In this document: in pieces, positions 1 through 4,395 of the stretch
How the letters are laid out: every line of letters starts with the position of its first letter
How positions within the stretch are numbered: the stretch's first letter is position 1
Assembly (NCBI GenBank): GCA_945878545.1
Contig: CAMCTQ010000049.1
Location: forward strand, 1 to 8,208
Direction of reading: 5' to 3'
Length of the DNA: 8,208 bases
Source of the DNA: Rickettsia typhi
Lineage (GTDB): Bacteria > Pseudomonadota > Alphaproteobacteria > Rickettsiales > Rickettsiaceae
Notes under the pieces: generated by a model
What the model saw: only the letters and a program-made list of their open reading frames with translations
What the model was told of the DNA's origin: nothing
The model's database searches: none
Position numbers and translations under genes: made by a program

Positions 1-453
1 ATTTTTATCAGCTAAACTCTTATTTATCTTTTCTTCCAGATCTTCGTAAGCGCTCTTGATCTCTAAAATCATTGAACTTTCCTCTGGTGGTTGACCTGAT
101 AGTTCAAGTCCTTTAGCTACAAATTGTTTAACAAGTTGCTCTGAATTGAATTTTAAATCACCAATAGCTTTTTTATGTTGAAGATTTAACTGTTCCTCAA
201 TACGTTTAGCGCCAATAAAACCATCAGGAGCACCTCCACCGCAACCACCCACGCATGCACTATTAAGTATATTATCTTGCATGTGTTTAACTAACGATTC
301 GTGGGATTTACACTTTTGTAAATGTTTTTCATAGTTAGCGCGAACAGATTGCCAAGTTTTAGCTATAGACTCCTGATCAACATTTTTATCAGCTAAACTC
401 TTATTTATTGTTTCTTCTAGATCTTCGTAAGTACTTTTAATCTCTAATAACAT
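1..453 (-). repeat. Two copies of a 72-bp direct repeat, 381 bp apart, inside the left-edge gene
   Basis: Bases 1-72 and 382-453 align without gaps at an offset of exactly 381 bp (127 codons). The translated blocks share the cores YEDLEE and INKSLADKN. The nucleotide differences are mostly synonymous or conservative, so selection seems to hold the protein sequence. The 127-residue period may be one full unit of a longer tandem array. The first copy is cut by the window edge, so the true repeat length cannot be judged here. The region before the inner copy (453-858) shows no third copy. Confidence 0.8.
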
Positions 454-858
454 TTTATTATTTAAATGATTTATAGGTCTGAAGTGACTATAATTTTTTT
501 CAATTAAATCGGAATCGCTTTCTGGCTCGGAAACAAATTTCCTTTTATAATCCCTATACTCCTCTTGATCTTTGTGATTTTGAGATTTATTAATACTATC
601 ACCTGAATATTCAATCATTTGTTTGCATATAGCATTTTTCTGTTGTCTCAAGGAAGACTTTAACATGTCATCATCAGTTGATTTTATTTGCTCGTTTAAT
701 TCTTCAACTTTTTTAAAGGAACTGCTGAGAACATTAATAACATGCTCTCTTGATTCAGGTAAAATTGGATTATAATTCACTGGAATATACATATTGTAAA
801 TTTGTTTATTAAGCCGATCATTCTGACTATCGCTTATATAGAGTTCTTGTCTTCTCAT
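1..858 (-). CDS. Large polar repeat protein of unknown function, N-terminal 286 residues, runs off the left edge
   Basis: The minus strand is open from an ATG at 858 to the window edge, 286 codons without a stop, so the gene is cut and its C-terminus lies to the left. An AGGA ribosome site lies about 7 nt before the ATG, which supports this start. I do not recognise the family. The protein is highly charged (many K, E, D, Q, N), has no signal peptide or membrane segment at its start, and looks largely helical or coiled-coil. A 24-residue block at residues 136-159 returns at 263-286 with 21 identities, giving a 127-residue repeat period. More copies may follow outside the window. Between the blocks is a Cys/Gly-rich turn (CVGGCGGGAPDGF, residues 202-214). 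A secreted or host-directed protein is conceivable for an intracellular bacterium, but that is only inference. The reading frame is confident; the function is unknown. Confidence 0.8.
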   Translation of the reverse strand, partial: MRRQELYISDSQNDRLNKQIYNMYIPVNYNPILPESREHVINVLSSSFKKVEELNEQIKSTDDDMLKSSLRQQKNAICKQMIEYSGDSINKSQNHKDQEEYRDYKRKFVSEPESDSDLIEKNYSHFRPINHLNNKMLLEIKSTYEDLEETINKSLADKNVDQESIAKTWQSVRANYEKHLQKCKSHESLVKHMQDNILNSACVGGCGGGAPDGFIGAKRIEEQLNLQHKKAIGDLKFNSEQLVKQFVAKGLELSGQPPEESSMILEIKSAYEDLEEKINKSLADKN

Positions 859-1297
859 ATTTTTTCCTCACTTAAGTTTTTCCTACGCTATGGTACTAGA
901 AGTGGTATAACACAACTAAATATTAAATCATAGGTTGTATATCTAATGTATATTTAACCGTTAAGTTAATCAAGAATTATTTTTGATAGGATAAGAAATT
1001 TGTAATTGTGATTGATATTGACTACATCGATCAAGGTAAGAGGGTGGGTAACAAGATTGTTATCGAATATACTGTACGTTAAATTTTGGAGATTCAAATG
1101 AAATTAGTTGGTTGTATATGAGTATCAACTTCCAAGCATATTGGAAATACAGAAACAAGATCTTAAAAGAGCAGGAGGTGAAGAATATTTTTTGAAAATC
1201 AACCGGTAGCCCATTGATAAGATAAGGGCTGGTACCAGTTACTACTTTGTTAACGTAGCAGAAGGGGGTGGTTGTAACTAACCTGAGCTTAGGTTAA
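859..1297. other. 439-bp stretch with no intact gene; possible decayed coding sequence on the plus strand
   Basis: No intact ORF or recognisable RNA gene is seen here. On the plus strand, from a GTG at 1008, a frame reads MIDIDYIDQGKRVGNK and continues to a TAA at 1080-1082. The same frame then resumes to a TGA near 1119. An overlapping frame continues from about 1108 (LEIQKQDLKRAGGEEYFLK), is broken by a TAG at 1207-1209, and ends at a TAA at 1279-1281. The base composition and amino-acid flavour look gene-like, with an AGGAGGTG at 1172-1179, but two in-frame stops and a frame change would be needed. I do not recognise the product. A small hairpin (AGCCC/GGGCT) lies near 1208-1230. A decayed small gene is possible; ordinary spacer is equally possible. 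Confidence 0.25.
945..973 (-). promoter_or_regulatory. Candidate sigma70-type promoter for the left-edge repeat gene, with a palindrome in the spacer
   Basis: On the minus strand TTGATT (968-973) is followed after 17 nt by TACATT (945-950), about 87 nt before the ATG at 858. The spacer holds a perfect 11-bp palindrome TTAACCGTTAA (954-964, plus-strand reading), flanked by another TTAA at 966-969. The palindrome could be an operator. AT-rich DNA gives such matches by chance, so confidence is low. Confidence 0.3.
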
Positions 1298-1303
1298 TTA
1301 CAA
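1272..1303 (-). terminator. 32-bp near-perfect palindrome over the rpoZ stop codon, possible terminator
   Basis: The two 16-nt arms are TTGTAACTAACCTGAG and its partner. They pair with only two positions off Watson-Crick, one of them a G-T wobble. The stem overlaps the TAA stop of rpoZ (1298-1300). As an RNA hairpin it would form at the very end of the rpoZ message. No run of T follows on the minus strand (ACCACCCCCTT comes next), so it is not a standard intrinsic terminator. It may protect the 3' end of the message, or be a protein-binding palindrome or a remnant of a repeat element. Confidence 0.4.
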
Positions 1304-1702
1304 TATTTTGTTGTCTGTTTCTTCTTCGCCTATGTTGTCATCAAAAGCGTCAGTTTCAAGATTTAAGTTATCTTCATCGCCAAATATATTGGCAGTTTCA
1401 TCAGAAAGGTCTATTTCATCAGATATGTTTTCTTGATTTTCTGCATGTAGGTTTTCATCCTCAATTATATCAACCTTATTCCGAGTTTGTAGGCTACTGA
1501 TTAAGTCCTCACGCAGTTGCTCTATATCGAGATTTTTTTTTGAAATTTCGCGTAGCGCAATCACTGGTTTTTTGTCATTACATTCGTCAACTGTAATAGG
1601 AGAACCATAACGTATTGCTTTTGTTCTTTGTGCTGCAAGTGACACTAACTCAAATCTGTTTGTAACTTCTTCAAGACAATCTTCAACTGTTATTCTAGCC
1701 AT
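1298..1702 (-). CDS. rpoZ: DNA-directed RNA polymerase omega subunit with acidic C-terminal tail
   Basis: Omega is the small subunit that helps fold and assemble the beta' subunit into RNA polymerase. The N-terminus MARITVEDCLEEVTNRFELV is the family signature. It continues with the A-A-R-like segment (residues 23-30) and the conserved VIALREI block (47-53). The core ends near residue 75. Omega is commonly about 90 residues, but here the protein has 134. Residues 78-131 form a tail with 22 Asp/Glu and no Lys or Arg, probably disordered. Acidic extensions of omega are, as I recall, also seen in Rickettsia. The ATG at 1702 fits the family start exactly; the ribosome site is weak (AGAAG about 14 nt upstream). 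It follows the hydrolase gene on the same strand after 92 nt, so cotranscription is possible. A palindrome TTGTTAACAA (1766-1775) lies in that gap. In many alphaproteobacteria rpoZ sits next to relA/spoT; it does not here. Confidence 0.93.
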   Translation of the reverse strand: MARITVEDCLEEVTNRFELVSLAAQRTKAIRYGSPITVDECNDKKPVIALREISKKNLDIEQLREDLISSLQTRNKVDIIEDENLHAENQENISDEIDLSDETANIFGDEDNLNLETDAFDDNIGEEETDNKIL

Positions 1703-1765
1703 AGCTTAAAATTCTTCTAAATTAAAGAACCTGAGTCTAATATATTTTACTTATTTTTGCAAGCT

Positions 1766-1775
1766 TTGTTAACAA
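1766..1775. promoter_or_regulatory. 10-bp perfect palindrome between the hydrolase gene and rpoZ
   Basis: TTGTTAACAA reads the same on both strands and lies in the 92-bp gap between the hydrolase stop and the rpoZ start, about 64 nt before the rpoZ ATG. It could be a regulator site for rpoZ. Palindromes of this length also arise by chance in AT-rich spacers, so this is only a pointer. Confidence 0.2.
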
Positions 1776-1794
1776 GTTGTAGCAAATTATAACC

Positions 1795-2559
1795 TTATAC
1801 AGATGGTTGTAGATATCTGCTAGCCCAAGCCGCTAAAACAGCAGCTACATATTTACTATCCGCTGGGGAGTCCATGAGCAAGTGATCTGCTTTGTCCAGA
1901 GATATAAAGCTTTTTGGATGTTTGGCATATTCATAAATTCTTTGAGCATTTTCAATTCCCACTACCTTATCAATTGGAGAGTGCATAACTAATAATGCTT
2001 TTTTCAGATTAGCTATCTTTGTTGGTATATCTTGGTTTGCAATGTCATCAAGAAATTGTTTTTTGATATTAAATTTCTTTCCACCGAGTATAACTTCTGC
2101 TTCTCCTTTTTCATTTATTTCATCAAGGTGTTTTGCAAAATTATGCTGAACATGAATTGTATCGCAAGGAGAGCCAATTGTAGCTACAGCCTTAACCTCG
2201 GGAATTTGAGATGCGGCGGCTATTGCTGCTGTTCCGCCAAGGCTATGACCTACTAGAATTTGAGGTGCTTCGAAATTTTTGCGCATGAAATCAGCAGCAG
2301 CTATTAAATCGCCTACATTAGAAGAAAAGTTAGTGTCAGCAAAGTTGCCGCCACTGGCTCCAAGGCCGGTATAATCGAACCGAAATAATGCAATATGCAC
2401 ATCATGCAGCGCTCTTGCAATTCTACTAAGAGCAGTTATATCTTTGTTACCTGTGAAATAATGAGCAAATAATACATAAGCTTTTGGCTTTTCCGGAGAG
2501 TCCAGTCTTGCGACTAACTTATCTCCTAATGATCCAGTAAATGTTAACCTATGACTCAC
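1795..2559 (-). CDS. Serine alpha/beta hydrolase, the stand-alone hydrolase half of the hydrolase-OsmC family
   Basis: A 254-residue soluble alpha/beta-fold hydrolase with no signal peptide, so probably cytoplasmic. The visible catalytic set is the nucleophile elbow GHSLGG with Ser106, Asp197 in HSPIDKVV, and His226 in KADHLL. The N-terminal strand carries FAHYFTGNKD (31-40). The block FRFDYTGLGASGGNF (59-73) and NFSSNVGDL (78-86) are characteristic of hydrolases that are often fused to an OsmC domain (peroxide or thiol chemistry). Here the protein stops after the hydrolase domain and no OsmC ORF follows before rpoZ. The substrate is unknown; a short-chain acyl ester or thioester is a guess. 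The start is GTG at 2559: an in-frame TAA lies two codons upstream and the next Met is residue 92, inside the domain. No good Shine-Dalgarno site is visible. Gene identity at family level is secure; the physiological role is not. Confidence 0.88.
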   Translation of the reverse strand: MSHRLTFTGSLGDKLVARLDSPEKPKAYVLFAHYFTGNKDITALSRIARALHDVHIALFRFDYTGLGASGGNFADTNFSSNVGDLIAAADFMRKNFEAPQILVGHSLGGTAAIAAASQIPEVKAVATIGSPCDTIHVQHNFAKHLDEINEKGEAEVILGGKKFNIKKQFLDDIANQDIPTKIANLKKALLVMHSPIDKVVGIENAQRIYEYAKHPKSFISLDKADHLLMDSPADSKYVAAVLAAWASRYLQPSV

Positions 2560-2589
2560 AACTTAAAAACCTAATATATATATTATTTT

Positions 2590-2609
2590 TGTAAAAAAAT
2601 ATTTTTACA
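2590..2609. promoter_or_regulatory. AT-rich inverted repeat between divergent genes
   Basis: Arms TGTAAAAA and TTTTTACA (8 bp each, perfect) flank a 4-nt AATA centre. The site is 31 nt upstream of the hydrolase GTG on the minus strand and 140 nt upstream of the small membrane protein on the plus strand, so it is in the divergent control region. It could be an operator for the hydrolase gene. A related string TTTTTGTAAAAA occurs at 6250-6261 before ntrX. The low complexity of the sequence limits confidence. Confidence 0.25.
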
Positions 2610-2699
2610 GTCGATGCTCTAATTTTAGACAAATAGTTTAATTTTGTCAATCTTTTTGGTTTTCTAATGAAATAATCAGTTGTAATGGTAATAATTTAC

Positions 2700-2727
2700 T
2701 CTTTGTTAATACAAAGAAGATTATAAT
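2700..2727 (+). promoter_or_regulatory. Candidate promoter with perfect -10 box and adjoining 7-bp inverted repeat
   Basis: TATAAT at 2722-2727 is a perfect -10 hexamer. Directly upstream, TCTTTGT and ACAAAGA form perfect 7-bp arms around TAAT (2700-2717), occupying the spacer and -35 region, where no good -35 hexamer is seen. This arrangement suggests a regulated promoter, with an activator or repressor on the repeat. The expected transcript would start near 2734, some 15 nt before the ATG at 2750. Confidence 0.4.
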
Positions 2728-2749
2728 CAATAGTTGAGGTATAGACATC

Positions 2750-2977
2750 ATGTTTTCAAAGATTGGGCTTTGTTGTGTAAAGAAACTTAAATTAGGAAGC
2801 AAACTTATGGAAAGTATAGTAGCATTAGTAGTAGTATTAGTAACGTTGTTATTGCCATTTCTAGATAAAATCATCGAGTATTTTTATCCGGAAGGCTCGT
2901 TATCGTCTTCGGAAAATGAAGTGGATAAAGTATTGAATGAGAGTGACTGTATGCGAGTTCATAGAATAATTGAATGA
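2750..2977 (+). CDS. Small single-pass membrane protein of unknown function (75 residues)
   Basis: I do not recognise this protein. Its layout is plausible for a real small membrane protein. The N-terminus is cationic (MFSKIGLCCVKKLKLGSK, with a CC pair). One hydrophobic helix follows at about residues 23-37 (SIVALVVVLVTLLLP), then an amphipathic stretch DKIIEYFYP, and then a polar acidic tail. A GAGG lies about 10 nt before the ATG at 2750, and a perfect -10 box lies 22 nt upstream. Translation could instead begin at Met20 (2807), which has an AGGA about 9 nt upstream. That start would give a 56-residue protein with the helix almost at its N-terminus. The overlapping minus-strand frame (2647-2874) has no ribosome site and an odd Asn/Thr-rich composition, so I judge the plus strand to be the coding one. 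It is transcribed toward dusB but ends 154 nt before it. Confidence 0.45.
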   Translation: MFSKIGLCCVKKLKLGSKLMESIVALVVVLVTLLLPFLDKIIEYFYPEGSLSSSENEVDKVLNESDCMRVHRIIE

Positions 2978-2999
2978 ATACGGCAATCCAAAGAGTCTA

Positions 3000-3027
3000 A
3001 GGCTTTTCTAGGGTTAGAGAAATGCTT
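3000..3027 (+). terminator. Imperfect hairpin after the small membrane protein gene
   Basis: AGGC and TTTCT pair with AGAAA and GCTT across one T-T mismatch, forming a 4+5 bp stem (including one G-T pair) with an 8-nt loop, 22 nt after the stop at 2977. There is no following T run, so it is at best a weak terminator or a structure that stabilises the message. It separates the small gene from the dusB transcription unit. Confidence 0.25.
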
Positions 3028-3083
3028 GGTCTAGGCTGGAAATAAGTCATTATGAATTATTTAGTGATTTTATATAGTATTTG

Positions 3084-3092
3084 TGCTATAAA
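3084..3092 (+). promoter_or_regulatory. Candidate extended -10 promoter for the dusB-ntrY operon
   Basis: TGCTATAAA fits an extended -10 element (TGnTATAAT) and lies 39 nt before the dusB GTG. The matching -35 region (around 3064-3070, GTGATTT) is poor, as is usual for extended -10 promoters. It is the best promoter-like string in the 154-bp gap before dusB. Confidence 0.3.
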
Positions 3093-3116
3093 GTATTTCT
3101 CATGAAATAATTTTTT

Positions 3117-3155
3117 AAGTGACAATTTTAAGTGACAATCTTAATTGACAATATC
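3117..3155 (+). repeat. Three tandem 13-bp units spanning the dusB start codon
   Basis: AAGTGACAATTTT (3117-3129), AAGTGACAATCTT (3130-3142) and AATTGACAATATC (3143-3155) are consecutive. The first two differ at one base and the third at a few. The period of 13 is not a multiple of three, so the GTG at 3119 in unit 1 and the GTG at 3132 in unit 2 are in different frames. The upstream GTG opens only a 9-codon frame that ends within dusB. The array probably arose by slippage and may influence translation initiation. Confidence 0.75.
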
Positions 3156-4103
3156 GAATTATCTAGTCCAGTGATACTTGCTCCGATGTCCGGAGTAACG
3201 GACTTACCGTACAGAAAATTAGTTAAGCAGTTTGGAGCTGGTCTTGTTGTATCAGAAATGATTGCAAGTAGAGCTATGATTGTTCAATCCCATCAGTCAA
3301 TGAAAAAATGTGCTATATTGCATGATGATGCGACAGGTGCTTGTGTTCAGCTAGCTGGTTGTGAGCCTAATGTCATTGCTGATTCTGCAAAAATGAATGA
3401 AGATATGGGGGCAAAAATTATCGACTTGAATTTTGGATGCCCTGCAAAAAAAGTTGTTGGGGGTTATTCTGGTTCAGCGTTGATGAGAGATGAAAAGTTA
3501 GCAGCTGAAATATTATTTAAGACAGTTAAGGCTGTAAACATCCCTGTTACTTTAAAAATGAGAGTTGGTTGGGATGATAATACAAAAAATGCTCCTGTTC
3601 TTGCAAGAATTGCAGAGGATGCTGGAATAAAGATGGTTACGGTTCACGGTAGAACCAGGTGTCAATTTTACACTGGTAAAGCTGATTGGGCTTTTATTTC
3701 TACAGTAAAAAAAGCCGTAAAAATCCCAGTCATTGCCAATGGAGATATAGTCTGTTTTGACTCAGCTCAAGAAGCTCTGCATAGATCTGGCGCTGACGGG
3801 ATAATGATTGGTCGTGGTGCTTATGGAAAGCCCTGGCTTATTTCTCAGATTGCGCATTTTCTAAAGACTGGCGAGAAATTAGCTGATCCATCTATAAATA
3901 ATCAGCTAATAATTGTTCTGAATCATTATGATGATATAATAAATTATTACGGCTCGGATGTAGGGATAAAGATGGCTAGAAAACATTTAGGATGGTATAG
4001 TAGTGGTCTTCCTAAATCCAGCGAGTTCAGAGCTACTATTAACCAAACTATAGATGCTGCTGAAGTGAAGGAAAAAATACAAAGATTTTATGGTTCTATT
4101 TAA
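3132..4103 (+). CDS. dusB: tRNA-dihydrouridine synthase B (NifR3 family)
   Basis: This FMN enzyme uses NADPH to reduce particular uridines in the tRNA D-loop to dihydrouridine; it acts in the cytoplasm. The 323-residue length is normal for the family. Visible motifs are the opening APMSGVTDLPYRK (17-29), SEMIASRAM (41-49), the catalytic loop NFGCPAKKVVGGYSGS with proton donor Cys103, KMRVGW (142-147), VHGRTR (171-176), and the FMN-phosphate segments NGDI (203-206) and GIMIGRGAYGKPW (223-235). The C-terminal helical tRNA-binding domain (about 245-323) is complete. The start is taken as GTG 3132, which gives the usual spacing to APMSG. There is no clear ribosome site, and the codon sits in a 13-bp tandem repeat. 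In many alphaproteobacteria this gene (nifR3) leads the ntrB-ntrC-ntrY-ntrX cluster. Here it leads a reduced version of it, with the next gene 15 nt away. Confidence 0.95.
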   Translation: MTILIDNIELSSPVILAPMSGVTDLPYRKLVKQFGAGLVVSEMIASRAMIVQSHQSMKKCAILHDDATGACVQLAGCEPNVIADSAKMNEDMGAKIIDLNFGCPAKKVVGGYSGSALMRDEKLAAEILFKTVKAVNIPVTLKMRVGWDDNTKNAPVLARIAEDAGIKMVTVHGRTRCQFYTGKADWAFISTVKKAVKIPVIANGDIVCFDSAQEALHRSGADGIMIGRGAYGKPWLISQIAHFLKTGEKLADPSINNQLIIVLNHYDDIINYYGSDVGIKMARKHLGWYSSGLPKSSEFRATINQTIDAAEVKEKIQRFYGSI

Positions 4104-4118
4104 AGTTAAATTACAATT

Positions 4119-4361
4119 ATGAAAGACAAGGAGTATAAGTCAATTATTGATGCGATTGAAGCGAAAATTGATAAGTTCTTTGAGATGCATGAAGGTAAAT
4201 CTCCTGAATCTGGACTATACGAAAGAGTTGTAGGAGAGGTGGAGAGAGTTCTTATTAGAAAAACTATTAATCATACAAATGGAATTCAGGTAAAAGCTTC
4301 GAAGATATTAGGTATTAATAGAAACACTTTAAGAAAGAAAATAAAAGATCTTAAATTATAG
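4119..4361 (+). CDS. Stand-alone Fis-type helix-turn-helix protein, apparently the surviving C-terminus of NtrC
   Basis: An 80-residue DNA-binding protein. Residues 31-50 (SGLYERVVGEVERVLIRKTI) and 57-77 (ending in LGINRNTLRKKIKDL) form the helical Fis domain, with the helix-turn-helix at about 57-77. The pattern G-L-Y-x-R-V-x-x-E-V-E followed by NRNTLRKKI is that of the end of alphaproteobacterial NtrC. Even residues 8-32 resemble the NtrC linker that follows its AAA+ domain. No receiver or ATPase domain is present, and there is no room for one: dusB ends 15 nt upstream. It sits exactly where ntrB-ntrC would be, so I infer that a deletion removed ntrB and most of ntrC. The result is a Fis-sized protein that could bind DNA as a dimer and act as a nucleoid or regulatory factor. 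The start ATG has no clear ribosome site, so translation may be coupled to dusB. The general label Fis family is safe; the NtrC origin is inference. Confidence 0.85.
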   Translation: MKDKEYKSIIDAIEAKIDKFFEMHEGKSPESGLYERVVGEVERVLIRKTINHTNGIQVKASKILGINRNTLRKKIKDLKL

Positions 4362-4383
4362 TATAAGATTATTGCTAATCTTT

Positions 4384-4388
4384 AGGTG
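4384..4388 (+). promoter_or_regulatory. Ribosome-binding site that sets the ntrY start at 4396
   Basis: AGGTG lies 7 nt before the ATG at 4396. The longer frame from the TTG at 4372 would place this site inside the coding region and has no ribosome site of its own, so the ATG is preferred. Confidence 0.6.
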
Positions 4389-4395
4389 TTTGAAT

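Noticed and set aside
1190..1270. Structured RNA or tRNA-like element suggested by the AGCCC/GGGCT stem
   Set aside because: There is only a 5-bp stem with no further pairing, and no tRNA, tmRNA or other recognisable RNA landmarks.
2032..2256. 74-codon plus-strand frame
   Set aside because: It lies wholly inside the hydrolase gene on the opposite strand; its Cys/Phe-rich text is a shadow.
2647..2874. 75-codon minus-strand frame
   Set aside because: It overlaps the plus-strand small gene, has no ribosome site, and has an Asn/Thr-rich composition typical of an antisense shadow.
4372..4395. TTG start extending ntrY by eight residues
   Set aside because: The ATG at 4396 has an AGGTG at proper distance; the TTG has none.
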